DNA from: Pseudobacteriovorax sp.
GTDB lineage: Bacteria; Bdellovibrionota_B; Oligoflexia; Oligoflexales; Oligoflexaceae
Assembly: GCA_013215145.1 (NCBI GenBank)
Contig: JABSRP010000011.1
Span: forward strand, 186,001 to 250,000
Reading direction: 5' to 3'
DNA: 64,000 nt
The notes beneath the pieces are model-generated. The model searched no databases, had not been told where the DNA came from, and saw only the letters and a program-made list of their open reading frames with translations. Numbering within the stretch: the first letter of the stretch is position 1; each line of letters opens with the position of its first letter. Below are positions 32,298-41,838 of this stretch, one piece after another. A program made the translations under genes and the position numbers.

Positions 32298-35096
32298 ATG
32301 AATATATTTTCGCATTCGCTAGCTGCGTGTTGGATCGTGGTGTTCACTGGGACCTTCTTAGGATCGCCTCTTTTCGGCCAAAACCAAATCGAAAACATCG
32401 AGGAAAAGACAGAGTCTAAGGAAGATAAAGAAGAGAAACCCGGAGAGACGATTACGGTTACCGGTAGTCGTATCAAAGGAGTTGATGCAGAGGGGTTGGC
32501 CCCGGTCATTGTTATTTCCGAAGACGATATTAAGGAGTCAACGGCGACGTCCATCAGTGAATTACTCAACGAAATCGGTCGTACTAGGGGGGGTGAGGGT
32601 AGCTTTACAACTGCCAGTTCGGGAGCCCTACAAGCAGATTCTCCAGCAGGGTCGGCAGCAGTCTCCTTGCGTGGTTTAGGAACTGGAGCCACTTTGGTTT
32701 TGATTAATGGGCGGCGGGTTTCTAGTAGTTCCTTTTCCTTCCAATCGCAAAACTTTGTCGATACCAACGCCATTCCTTTACGGGCGGTAAAACGAGTGGA
32801 AATTCTAAGCGGTGGTGCATCGGCCATCTACGGCGCTGATGCCATTGCCGGTGTGGTCAACATCATTCTTGATAACGACTTCGAAGGTTCGGAAGTGTAT
32901 ATGTCGTATGGCAACTCGGAAGCTGATAGCGATGAATCTGAGGTGGCAATTAACGCGGCTTGGGGCGGGAATTTAGGTGCAACTCACATAAATTTATTTG
33001 TTGATTACTTCGAACGACAACCGCTCTATGACCGCGATCGCAGGGCCACCGCTAATAGCCGTATTCCTAGCCGACAGGGTATTTGGCCTGGATACTCCTT
33101 TTTTGAAGATGGCGATACGAGGCCATTAAATGATAATGACTTTGTCGAAGAATCTTGCCCACGGGGGTTGCGTTTTGATGGCGGTGATGACAGCCATTCA
33201 TACTGCGCCTACAATCAAAATCAATTCCTACAAACCTATCCAGAACGAAAATCCTGGAGTGCAGGACTATTCTCCGAGTCTAGTTTTGGTGCTGTGGATT
33301 GGTTTAATGAATTGACTTACAATCGCAATCAGGCTGGTGCTATCTCTACAGGCGCTCCGTTCAATGGTTTTGAGGTGCCTTTAACACATCCCGATATTCC
33401 GGCATCTGTGTTGGCAAATCTACCTCGCGACGTTGTCTTCGGTGATCCTGATGATTTGGATCGGCTTTATCTTCGTATGTGGGGACGGTTTCCAGAAGCG
33501 AGAGAGATTCAGAATACAACCGATAGCGTTAGGGCTGTAACCGGCTTTCGTGGACTGATTGGATCATGGGATTGGGAATCAGCGGTTCAGTATTCCACCA
33601 GTAAATCAGCCCAAAAAGCCCGCAACGGCATATTCAATGGCCCGAAGTTTCAAGCAGCTCTTTATGGTGAGCTTTGTCCCGATGGTTCCATTGGTTGTGA
33701 TCCTGAGTCCGGAGGCCTATTTTATAACCCTTTTAATGGGCAAAGTTCGAGTGATGAGATCCGCGATCTCATTAAGGAAGAGGCGATTCGCGAGGGGTTT
33801 TCCACCACAACTAGTTTTGACTTTCGTAGCTCCGGTCCTTTGGCTAGTATCGGAAGTGTCAATATCTCGGCTGCCTTTGGATTAGAGGTTCGTAGAGAAT
33901 CGATTCAAGATCGCCCTTCGGATGTTGCTAAGCCTGACCCTGATAATGACTTTCAAATAGCTACTATTGCTTTTGGCTCCACCGGTGCTGAGGCAGATCG
34001 TGAGTCTATCGCAGCCTATGGGGAGCTTTATCTTCCCTTACTAGAAAGCCTAAATGCACAGCTTGCCCTACGGTATGATCGCTACTCTGATTTTGGAGAA
34101 TCAGTCAATCCCAAAGCGGGTTTTGCTTATCGTCCGTTGGATAGCTTTCTTATGAGAGGGTCGTGGTCGCGTGCCTTTAAAGCGCCATCGCTAGCTCAAA
34201 TCGGTGCCGATACTAGTTATAGTTCGGGAAGCATAGATTGTGACGCAGAGTTTATTGATACCATTTGCGGTGGCGAGTCCGGCTCGGACTCTTATCTTAC
34301 AGAAGTATATGGCAATCCTGATCTTGAAGCGGAGACAGCTACCACCTATGATTTTGGTTTTGCTTTGAGCCCAACGAAAGATATGACCTTCACCTTGGAT
34401 TACTGGTCTATTGAATACGAAAACTTGGTGGGAATCGACGAAAAACTACTGTTCCGACAGGCCGTTGCCGATAACTCCTTGATTAAAACCATCGAAGAGT
34501 TACGCGAATCAGGAGATGTGGGAATTGCAACCACTACCGGCGAAATAGGCAGCGGAGTGGATGAGGTTCATCTGAGGCTAGAGAATCTTGGTAGGCAGCT
34601 CACCCAGGGTTTGGACTTTGGCTTTACTCAGTATTTTGGTGGTAAAGAATGGGGGCGTTGGCTCTTTTCCCTCGATGTTACCCACCTGATTGCTCTAAAG
34701 CGCCAGTTAGCGAAAACGTCACCGGAAGAATCCCTTGCAGGTGAGTTTAAGTACCCCAAAATTTACATCAACTCGGGTCTACGCTGGACTCTAAATGACG
34801 TTACTAATCGGCTGACGGTATTATATACGGGGTCTTATCGAGATGATCTGGATAGCTTTTCCGATGAAGAAATCGAAACCCTTAGAGTGGAGCGAAACCG
34901 CCGTGTTCCGGCATGGACAAAGGTCAATTGGTCCCTTGGTTTTGATGTGGCAAAAGATGGGTATTTGCAGTTGGCTGTAGAAAACCTTCTCGATGACCAA
35001 CCGCCGCCAGTTTATGGAACCAGTGCCAATGTAGATTTGAATAACCATGATACTTTGGGCCGTGCTTATCGACTCGGTTATACCTATACATTTTAG
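32298..35096 (+). CDS. TonB-dependent outer-membrane receptor
   Basis: A 932-residue receptor that imports a ligand across the outer membrane using TonB energy. The signal peptide ends near GSPLFGQ. The TonB-box/plug start is clear (GETITVTGSRIKG), then DDIKESTATSISELLNE, LRGLGTGATLVLINGRRV and VKRVEILSGGASAIYGADAIAGVVNII, all classical plug motifs. The barrel ends in the aromatic AYRLGYTYTF. The type resembles receptors for peptides or large polymers rather than small siderophore receptors. It is followed 26 bases later by a carrier, then an isoaspartyl dipeptidase and two cyanophycinases, so its ligand is probably a cyanophycin-derived dipeptide or oligomer. GGGGAG precedes the ATG. Confidence 0.94.
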   Translation: MNIFSHSLAACWIVVFTGTFLGSPLFGQNQIENIEEKTESKEDKEEKPGETITVTGSRIKGVDAEGLAPVIVISEDDIKESTATSISELLNEIGRTRGGEGSFTTASSGALQADSPAGSAAVSLRGLGTGATLVLINGRRVSSSSFSFQSQNFVDTNAIPLRAVKRVEILSGGASAIYGADAIAGVVNIILDNDFEGSEVYMSYGNSEADSDESEVAINAAWGGNLGATHINLFVDYFERQPLYDRDRRATANSRIPSRQGIWPGYSFFEDGDTRPLNDNDFVEESCPRGLRFDGGDDSHSYCAYNQNQFLQTYPERKSWSAGLFSESSFGAVDWFNELTYNRNQAGAISTGAPFNGFEVPLTHPDIPASVLANLPRDVVFGDPDDLDRLYLRMWGRFPEAREIQNTTDSVRAVTGFRGLIGSWDWESAVQYSTSKSAQKARNGIFNGPKFQAALYGELCPDGSIGCDPESGGLFYNPFNGQSSSDEIRDLIKEEAIREGFSTTTSFDFRSSGPLASIGSVNISAAFGLEVRRESIQDRPSDVAKPDPDNDFQIATIAFGSTGAEADRESIAAYGELYLPLLESLNAQLALRYDRYSDFGESVNPKAGFAYRPLDSFLMRGSWSRAFKAPSLAQIGADTSYSSGSIDCDAEFIDTICGGESGSDSYLTEVYGNPDLEAETATTYDFGFALSPTKDMTFTLDYWSIEYENLVGIDEKLLFRQAVADNSLIKTIEELRESGDVGIATTTGEIGSGVDEVHLRLENLGRQLTQGLDFGFTQYFGGKEWGRWLFSLDVTHLIALKRQLAKTSPEESLAGEFKYPKIYINSGLRWTLNDVTNRLTVLYTGSYRDDLDSFSDEEIETLRVERNRRVPAWTKVNWSLGFDVAKDGYLQLAVENLLDDQPPPVYGTSANVDLNNHDTLGRAYRLGYTYTF

Positions 35097-35122
35097 ATCG
35101 TAAACTCAGGAAGGTTTCATCT

Positions 35123-36610
35123 GTGACACTTATGCAAAAACGAATCCGAAAATTTGAAGTGCCCGATACTTTGGTCATAATCTTGTCGATTGTGCTATTG
35201 GCTTGGGTAGCGACTTTTTTTATCCAGCCCGGTTCCTTTTCTACAGAGACTGTGAGTTATCAGATTGGTGATCGGCAGGTCGAAAGGCAGGTTTTGACCA
35301 GTGGTAGCTTTCAGTATGCAGACTCGCAAGCTTTAGGTTCCTCCATCTTTGATCCAAAAGACGACCAGAGCCTTTTATCTTTTGCTTTCCTTGGCTTGAC
35401 CTCAGGAAGTAAGTATGGGGCAGCCATTGGCGTCATAGCCTTTCTTTTGATCATTGGTGGGGCCTTTGGCATCCTTCTTTCCACGGGTGCCATTGATTTA
35501 GCGCTGAAAAAAATACTGGTAGTTTTGGGATCTAAAGAATTCTTACTCGTACCCATCTTGTGCTTTACGTTTTCGTTGGGCGGTGCCGTCTTTGGAATGG
35601 GTGAGGAAGCCATTGCCTTTGCCATGATTCTCACCCCGGTATTCGCGCGATTAGGTTACAACCCAATGATTGCTATTATGTGTACTTACGTTGCCACTCA
35701 GATTGGATTCGCTACCTCTTGGATGAATCCATTTAACGTCGCTGTGGCACAGGGTTTGTCCGGAGTTCCTATTTATTCAGGAGCTGGGCTACGGATTGTC
35801 ATGTATATTGTATTTACTATCGCATTGATCGGTTTTACCTCATACCAAGCTAAAAAATCTAAACAAGCCTTTCTTTCCGATAAAAACTCCCATCAGCCAT
35901 CAACACACACTCAAGACTTAGCCGCGGACGTGACGATGACACTGGGTCATTATCTCATTATCGCGACCTTGGGGATCACGATCCTTTGGATTATTTGGGG
36001 GGTGATAGTACATGAATACTATATTCCTGAAATTGCCACTCAGTTCTTCACTATGGGCTTGGTGGCAGGCATCATTGCCTGTGTTTTTGGGATCGGTAAC
36101 TTCACGTTAAACAAGATGGCAAAGTCTTTTCGAGAGGGAGCTGAGCAAATGCTAGCGCCTGCCCTTGTGGTTGGTATGGCCCAGGGGATTTTAATCGTCC
36201 TGGGCGGTACAAACCCTGAAGACGTATCTGTGCTTAACACGATACTGCATAATATTTCTGGTTTGTTTAGTGATGTCTCTAGCTCGGTGGCGGCTGTCTT
36301 TATGCTGTGTTTCCAGTCGGCCTTAAATTTCTTTGTGACATCTGGTTCCGGACAAGCTGCCTTGACGATTCCCCTGATGGCGCCTATTGCTGATCTGGTG
36401 GGGGTGACAAGGCAAACGGCAATACTGGCCTTTCAATTAGGTGACGGACTAACCAATATCATTGTTCCAACCTCAGCGTCGTTGATGGGGACTCTTGGAG
36501 TGGCTAAAGTAGATTGGGCGAAATGGGCCAAATTTATCTCTAGCTTTCTGTTTCTAAACTTCCTTATGGCATTTGTTTTTGTTGTTGTGGCGGTTTTCAT
36601 AAATTATTGA
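35123..36610 (+). CDS. YfcC-family inner-membrane carrier (DcuC/ArsB-like superfamily)
   Basis: A 495-residue polytopic membrane protein with about 12 helices and a periplasmic loop after the first helix (FIQPGSFSTETVSYQIGDRQVERQV). Family motifs include GGAVFGMGEEAIAF, TSWMNPFNVAVAQGLSG, SGSGQAALTIPLMAPIADL and LGDGLTNIIVPTSASLMG. YfcC-type carriers move basic amino acids, amino-acid conjugates or dicarboxylates. Placed between a TonB receptor and an isoaspartyl dipeptidase, it most likely imports beta-aspartyl dipeptides or arginine. AGGAAGG precedes the GTG start at 35123; an ATG at 35132 is an alternative. Confidence 0.9.
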   Translation: MTLMQKRIRKFEVPDTLVIILSIVLLAWVATFFIQPGSFSTETVSYQIGDRQVERQVLTSGSFQYADSQALGSSIFDPKDDQSLLSFAFLGLTSGSKYGAAIGVIAFLLIIGGAFGILLSTGAIDLALKKILVVLGSKEFLLVPILCFTFSLGGAVFGMGEEAIAFAMILTPVFARLGYNPMIAIMCTYVATQIGFATSWMNPFNVAVAQGLSGVPIYSGAGLRIVMYIVFTIALIGFTSYQAKKSKQAFLSDKNSHQPSTHTQDLAADVTMTLGHYLIIATLGITILWIIWGVIVHEYYIPEIATQFFTMGLVAGIIACVFGIGNFTLNKMAKSFREGAEQMLAPALVVGMAQGILIVLGGTNPEDVSVLNTILHNISGLFSDVSSSVAAVFMLCFQSALNFFVTSGSGQAALTIPLMAPIADLVGVTRQTAILAFQLGDGLTNIIVPTSASLMGTLGVAKVDWAKWAKFISSFLFLNFLMAFVFVVVAVFINY

Positions 36611-36620
36611 TGGGATTATT

Positions 36621-37778
36621 ATGATAACTCTGATTAAAGGTGGGCGTGTTTTCGCCCCAAATGATTTGGGTACTTTGGATATTCTACTAGTGGGCGGCAA
36701 AATCCGAGACATGCAAACTAGCATTGACCTTTCCGCTTCAGATTATATTTCGGTTATAGATGGCCGCGATAGTTACATCATACCAGGTTTGGTGGATTCT
36801 CTAGTCCACATCACTGGCGGCGGTGGCGAAGGCGGCTTCGCAACGCGCACAAGAGAGATCGATGCTAAAGATATCAGCCTTGCCGGCGTGACCAGCCTTG
36901 TAGGTGCTTTGGGCACAGACAGTGTCACAAGATCCCAGGAAGACCTTTTGGCGAAAACAAAGGAGCTACGGCTTGCTGGGATTTCTGCCTATGCCCACAC
37001 TGGGTCCTATCGTTATCCAGTTAAGACTCTCTTTGATACCGTTCAAAAGGATCTTATTTTGATTGAAGAATTTATTGGTGTGGGCGAAGTGGCGATAGCC
37101 GATCACAGGGGATCACAAATTTCGGCATCGGAATTAGCACGCCTCGCCTCCGAGGCTCGTGTGGGTGGTATGCTCTCTGGTAAAGGGGGGATAGTGAGCC
37201 TACACTGTGGTGACGGAGAGGACGGGTTAGAGGTATTACACCGTTGTATCGCTGAGTCCAATATCCCTATCACTCAATTCTTACCGACGCATATCAATCG
37301 CAACAGACGTCTTTTTGAAGAGGGGTTAGCGTTTGCCCACGGCGGCGGATACATCGATTTTACCACGTCCACCACAGAGTATTCCTTATCCCATGGAGAG
37401 GTCAGTTGTCCTGAAGCCCTGGCAGAAGTATTAGAAACCCAATGCCCCATAGATCGTGTGACTATGAGCTCTGATGCGAACGCCAGCCTTCCTGATTTTA
37501 ACGATCAAGGGGAACTGATTTCAATGAGTGTTGGTCAAATATCATCTCTTTTTGATGCCACCCGGAGGGCCGTGCTTGATTATCATGTTCCCTTGGACTT
37601 AGCCGTTCAAACCGTAACCGCTAATCCTGCTAGGGCCTTGGGCCTTCATGATAAAGGACGGCTAAAAGTTGGCGGCGATGCAGATGTCGTTATGATAGAT
37701 CGAGATAGTCTTTCGATCACAGATGTCTTTCAGATGGGGCGGCATGCAGTTATCAATCAAGTGTATCAGGAGGTATAA
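36621..37778 (+). CDS. iadA: Isoaspartyl dipeptidase (beta-aspartyl-peptidase)
   Basis: A 385-residue cytoplasmic metallo-amidohydrolase that splits beta-aspartyl dipeptides such as beta-Asp-Arg. Conserved blocks are SLVHITGGGGEGG, GVTSLVGALGTDS, GVGEVAIADHRGSQ (the bridging acid), VSLHCGDG, LPTHINRN and MSSDANAS, which hold most of the metal ligands of the family. The first His of the usual HxH pair is Leu 61 here (SLVH instead of xHVH), although its partner His 63 and the other ligands are kept. It lies 10 bases after the carrier gene and 1 base before the first cyanophycinase gene, in a clear operon for cyanophycin breakdown products. Confidence 0.9.
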   Translation: MITLIKGGRVFAPNDLGTLDILLVGGKIRDMQTSIDLSASDYISVIDGRDSYIIPGLVDSLVHITGGGGEGGFATRTREIDAKDISLAGVTSLVGALGTDSVTRSQEDLLAKTKELRLAGISAYAHTGSYRYPVKTLFDTVQKDLILIEEFIGVGEVAIADHRGSQISASELARLASEARVGGMLSGKGGIVSLHCGDGEDGLEVLHRCIAESNIPITQFLPTHINRNRRLFEEGLAFAHGGGYIDFTTSTTEYSLSHGEVSCPEALAEVLETQCPIDRVTMSSDANASLPDFNDQGELISMSVGQISSLFDATRRAVLDYHVPLDLAVQTVTANPARALGLHDKGRLKVGGDADVVMIDRDSLSITDVFQMGRHAVINQVYQEV

Positions 37779-37779
37779 C

Positions 37780-39564
37780 ATGCCTTCTTTGAAATCTTTT
37801 GTTATCGGTGTGGCTTTCATGTCTCTCGCTATTAGCTTCAAGGCGCCGGCGCAAGATAACAGCTTTCCATTCCATTTTATGGGAGGGGCTTTGCATACTT
37901 GCTCTAGCTGGTTTCCTGATCAGTGTAAGACCTTGGATGCATACCTTTCAAGCCGTAAGCTTGCTCTCAAAGACTTTAGTCAAAAATCTGTATATCAACT
38001 CCGAAAAGATCGTCTCAAACAACTCGTAGCGCATCCTAGGTTTTTAGAAGCCTTGGGCTCTGAGGCTCCCCAGTATGTCGCCAAACTTAAGTCTCTGGTA
38101 AATAAATCTCATGAAACAATATTTTTTCGTGACGAATTTATCGCGTTCGTGTCCCAGGCCATCCCCACCACTAAAGCCATAGTCAGAAGGATGATCACAG
38201 ATTTTCATGAGATATCTCCCAAGGCTCACTATAAGTTTCCCGAGGAAAAAGTTTTTCTACATTTGAATAAAGATGAAATGGCCTTGACAGTATTGAGTGA
38301 CTTTATCAAATCAGCCCGGATCATCGCAAATCTCAAACCTGAGCAAAAACCAAAAGTCTTTTTTTCTACCGCCTCCTCAGCTAACCCTTTTTCCGCAGTG
38401 GGCTTTTATCAGCAAGTTTTCGAACAGCTCGGTGCTGAGGCTATTTGGTTGCCGACAGATGCTGCTTTGTCGAAAGCTTACGAGGAAAAAAACTGTAATA
38501 GGATCATCACATATAGAGAAAAAATCTTTGGTCGTTTCGCTAGGGAGCTTCGTTATCCTGACCTACATAGACGCCAATTGGCATTTTGCAAGAACCCTAA
38601 GAGCTTACTTGACAAGCTTGATGGCTCCCACGCAGTCTTTTTCAATGGCGGCGACCAATCTTTAACTCGTGCCAGCTTTGTTTTGCGCTCAGGTGACTCT
38701 CCCTGGCTTGCGCGTATAAGAACGTCTGTGATGAACGGATCATTGGTTGTGGGTGGCACTAGCGCAGGAGCAGCGATACAGTCCGGAGGTCAGCTGATGT
38801 CAGGCTCTCCTATCCCCATGATAACGAGTGGTACGAGCCTTGGGTCCTTGCAACGCGGTGTGATTGCTGCCCCTCCTCCCATCGAGTCATGCCTAAATAT
38901 CTCCTGTAGTGACTACAATGGTGCGGTGACTTACGATGCTTTGGGTGGCTTTGGCCTGATCCCCTTTGGTATTTTTGATACCCATTTTTCAGAAAGAGGT
39001 AGGCCTATCCGCCTACTTCAATTGATGGCAAAGACTAAAACGCAGTATGGTTTAGGGATCGATGAGACTACGGCTATTCAGTTGCATCGCAGCAAGGACC
39101 AAATCACATTTCGGGTTCGAGGGCGATCAGGGGTATGGATATTTTCTAATGATAGTTTTGGTAAGCCTTCTGAGTCTGATGGATCTTTTTTAGCTCACTA
39201 CTTAACCTTTGGCGATACTGGAGTCGTGTCTCTGAAGACGGGACGCATAGAGATTCATTTAGCAGGCCATAAACAAGACTTACCGCAAAGCATGAGCTTT
39301 CGACCCCCCAATGATTCAGCGAGTCTTCTCGAAGGCAAGGCCTTCTTAGAATTGGCGCGGCAATTGAGCTTGACTAAAAAAGCCTCGTGGCTAGGTAAAA
39401 TCAAGCTGGATCAAAATGCGTATCAATTGGGAATCTATAAGACCGATGAATTTAAATCAGTGGCTGGTACTGTGACTATTGGTGGTAAAACGACTTCCCT
39501 ACAGTCTATGAAGGCTTTAAAGATTCGCTTATCTCCGTTGCCATTACCTAAATCAACTCACTAG
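37780..39564 (+). CDS. Secreted cyanophycinase-family serine peptidase (S51), large form
   Basis: A 594-residue secreted protein: AGGAGGT before the ATG at 37780, signal peptide ending KAPAQD. The S51 catalytic core is in the middle, with FFNGGDQSL, the nucleophile motif VVGGTSAGAA (Ser about 328), and FGIFDTHFSERGRPIRLLQLM plus GLGIDETTA, the conserved late blocks of cyanophycinases. Cyanophycinase cleaves multi-arginyl-poly-aspartate to beta-Asp-Arg dipeptides. About 200 residues precede the core, so it is longer than intracellular CphB and closer in plan to secreted CphE types. It directly follows the isoaspartyl dipeptidase gene. Confidence 0.87.
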   Translation: MPSLKSFVIGVAFMSLAISFKAPAQDNSFPFHFMGGALHTCSSWFPDQCKTLDAYLSSRKLALKDFSQKSVYQLRKDRLKQLVAHPRFLEALGSEAPQYVAKLKSLVNKSHETIFFRDEFIAFVSQAIPTTKAIVRRMITDFHEISPKAHYKFPEEKVFLHLNKDEMALTVLSDFIKSARIIANLKPEQKPKVFFSTASSANPFSAVGFYQQVFEQLGAEAIWLPTDAALSKAYEEKNCNRIITYREKIFGRFARELRYPDLHRRQLAFCKNPKSLLDKLDGSHAVFFNGGDQSLTRASFVLRSGDSPWLARIRTSVMNGSLVVGGTSAGAAIQSGGQLMSGSPIPMITSGTSLGSLQRGVIAAPPPIESCLNISCSDYNGAVTYDALGGFGLIPFGIFDTHFSERGRPIRLLQLMAKTKTQYGLGIDETTAIQLHRSKDQITFRVRGRSGVWIFSNDSFGKPSESDGSFLAHYLTFGDTGVVSLKTGRIEIHLAGHKQDLPQSMSFRPPNDSASLLEGKAFLELARQLSLTKKASWLGKIKLDQNAYQLGIYKTDEFKSVAGTVTIGGKTTSLQSMKALKIRLSPLPLPKSTH

Positions 39565-39749
39565 TTTTGCCGCAGATGACAAAACCGTGGCGAAAAAAGG
39601 CAAATCTTTCCAGATTGAGGCCTTGATTCAGTACGGTTCTGTCGCTTTTTCTAGCACATACCTACCATCTTTGTTAAATTTATAAAGAATTAAGTTGAAA
39701 AGCGGAGGCCATATCAGTCTCCAATTATATCTCTCAAGGAGGAGTCGGC

Positions 39750-40742
39750 ATGGACATGCGATCAATGAGCTTGGTTTTTCACCTCGTATGCCTTCTCCTT
39801 GGTTCAGCCGTTTATGCCTCTCAAAGTCATCCCGACTCCTATCGCACAGGAAGCTTCCATGACGTCCGTGTTCCCATGGAGTCAGGAAATGGCGCAACAT
39901 TGTTGATGGGAGGAGGAGCCGACGTTGATGAAGCGTTTGTGCGGGTAAGGTCTCACTTTGGTACTCGGGTTGATGTTGTTGTGCTGAGGTCGAATGGTGG
40001 GTCGGGTTACAATGATTACCTGTATCAATTGATGGCCGCAAACTCGGTAACGACTCTGATTATCGATACCGTCGACAAAGCTAACAGTGATATTACCCGG
40101 CGCGCTCTTGAAGGCGCCGAATTTGTTTTTATCGCGGGAGGAGATCAATCTAGGTATATCGAAAGCTGGCGAGGGACTCAGGTTCAGCGACTCTTGAAAG
40201 ATTTGATAGAGCGAGGCGGCGTTGTTGGAGGAACATCTGCAGGTATTAGTATCGTAACCGGTATCGCTTATGATCCTGGGCGTCGATCGGCCGCTGTTTC
40301 TGATGAGGTGGTGCGTGACTACTGTCATCCTAGTCTTCGTTTTAGTGATGGATTAGCAACGGTTAGAGTTACCGAAAAGATCATTGGTGATAGTCATTTC
40401 TTTGAGCGCGATCGCATGGGGCGATTGCTGACGTTTATTGCAAGAAACTTTTCTAAGCAACCTTTTGGTGTAGGGGTTAGCGAGGCCACGGCGCTTTTTG
40501 TCGAGTCTGATGGACAAAGTGAGGTTTTTGGTCGCTACGAAGTATACGTCCTTGATGCCTCCGAAGGTCGCAGGCAACAAGTCTCCTGCCGCAGAGAAGT
40601 TGTCTTTGACCAGGTGAAGCGGGTTAAACTTACGGCAGGTCAGAGGTTTCATTTTGGAACCGGAAAGACTGATGGCTCATCTCTCATCTTGGGAGTTGAT
40701 GGTCGCAAGTCTGATTTCTATCTTCCCACAAATCCCTATTAA
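39750..40742 (+). CDS. Secreted cyanophycinase-family serine peptidase (S51), short form
   Basis: A 330-residue protein with a signal peptide (MSLVFHLVCLLLGSAVYAS) and a strong AAGGAGGAG site. It shows a complete S51 core: LLMGGGADVDEAF, VVVLRSNGGSGYNDY, FIAGGDQSRYIESW, VVGGTSAGISI with nucleophile Ser 163, DSHFFERDRMGRLLTF and GVGVSEATALF. It is a compact cyanophycinase-like enzyme, distinct in sequence from the larger one just upstream, so the pair did not arise by recent duplication. It lies 185 bases after the upstream gene without an evident terminator, so it may be in the same transcript. Confidence 0.87.
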   Translation: MDMRSMSLVFHLVCLLLGSAVYASQSHPDSYRTGSFHDVRVPMESGNGATLLMGGGADVDEAFVRVRSHFGTRVDVVVLRSNGGSGYNDYLYQLMAANSVTTLIIDTVDKANSDITRRALEGAEFVFIAGGDQSRYIESWRGTQVQRLLKDLIERGGVVGGTSAGISIVTGIAYDPGRRSAAVSDEVVRDYCHPSLRFSDGLATVRVTEKIIGDSHFFERDRMGRLLTFIARNFSKQPFGVGVSEATALFVESDGQSEVFGRYEVYVLDASEGRRQQVSCRREVVFDQVKRVKLTAGQRFHFGTGKTDGSSLILGVDGRKSDFYLPTNPY

Positions 40743-40937
40743 ATCAAAAACCTGCAACAAGCCTACGATGTGAGTTCCTGCCGATGGATTAAAATGTCCT
40801 GTCGCTATGCGAACTACTTAGGACAAATTTCAGTCTAAATGGCTGTTTTTCCAAGTGATTCATTTAAAAGTTAAGAGAAACTTTAGCTAAGCCGATACGC
40901 CTTTTGAGGGACACCAAGATTGAAGGGGTATGAGACC

Positions 40938-41771
40938 ATGATACGTTTAATGGGGATCGCAATTACTACAACATTTTTAGTATCTTGCGGGATTAGTTCG
41001 TTTAAATCAACCAAAGAAATTGAGACGGAAGAAGGGGGGGCTGATGCGGCCAAAGGCGGAGAAGATTTGCCTGCATCTTCGGATGATCTCGTTGTTGATG
41101 AAGGCGATAACGCTGTCGATCTAGAGGCAATAGACGGCGTCAAGCAAGAGTATGTAGTGGGTACTGCGCTCTTCGAGGGGTGTAAAGATCCAACGAAGAT
41201 TCAAACACTGCAGCAAAACCTTAATTTCAAGGAGCGACAAGACTGTTCCTTCGGAATGGGCGACAATCTACCCATTAAGAATAATTTTGTGACAGCCAGA
41301 GAGTCCCAAACCATCAAAGCAGACCTTCCACCGGATTCGGTTGTCTGCGACATTAGGATGGAATCAGAGCAAGCTGATCTTCACTACGACGATTTTTTGT
41401 TCATCACACTTAATAACGATATCCTCGTGGCTAGTGAGGTTGGTTTTGGCGACCTGTTTGCTCCCGTTAACGGTTTGAAGCCGTGGGACTGGGAGAAGAT
41501 TAAAGGTAAGCCATTCTCATTGGCGCAAGGCGATACTAAAGGCGTACCCTACTGCCTTAACGATCCCGAATGTAAAGTGCCCGGTCACGACATGGTTGGT
41601 GCTTTTAAGTACTCAGTCGATATTGAGGGTGTACCCGCTTTGGCTGCGAAAGTTATCAATCAACAAAGCATGGACTTTACCGTCATCGCAACTGGCGACG
41701 ATAATGCTGGTGATTGCGACCATTCTACCTTTAATCTGAATTTAACAGTCGAGTATGTTCCCATTCCTTAG
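40938..41771 (+). CDS. Lipoprotein of unknown function
   Basis: A 277-residue lipoprotein (MIRLMGIAITTTFLVSC, Cys 17); AAGGGG lies upstream of the ATG. A Glu/Asp/Gly-rich linker precedes a beta-rich domain with several Cys (FEGCKD, RQDCSFGMG, VVCDIRMESEQ, PYCLNDPECKVPGHD, DNAGDCDHS) that could form disulfides. The block DFLFITLNNDILVASE looks like a carbohydrate-binding-type beta-sandwich strand pair, but no family is recognised. A weak GCCTC/GAGGC hairpin (41798-41819) follows. It may still belong to the cyanophycin transcript, though the gap of 195 bases argues against it. Confidence 0.65.
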   Translation: MIRLMGIAITTTFLVSCGISSFKSTKEIETEEGGADAAKGGEDLPASSDDLVVDEGDNAVDLEAIDGVKQEYVVGTALFEGCKDPTKIQTLQQNLNFKERQDCSFGMGDNLPIKNNFVTARESQTIKADLPPDSVVCDIRMESEQADLHYDDFLFITLNNDILVASEVGFGDLFAPVNGLKPWDWEKIKGKPFSLAQGDTKGVPYCLNDPECKVPGHDMVGAFKYSVDIEGVPALAAKVINQQSMDFTVIATGDDNAGDCDHSTFNLNLTVEYVPIP

Positions 41772-41838
41772 GGGAACAACCTTGATCCTGAAAGGAGGCC
41801 TCGCCTATAACAAAGAGGCTTCTTGACTCAATACCCCA

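Noticed and set aside
39628-40328. Two minus-strand ORFs over the short cyanophycinase gene
   Set aside because: Antisense shadows; the plus strand carries all S51 motifs and a signal peptide.
32298-40742. Cyanophycin synthesis as well as degradation
   Set aside because: No ATP-grasp/Mur-ligase cyanophycin synthetase is present in the window, so only breakdown and uptake can be argued.
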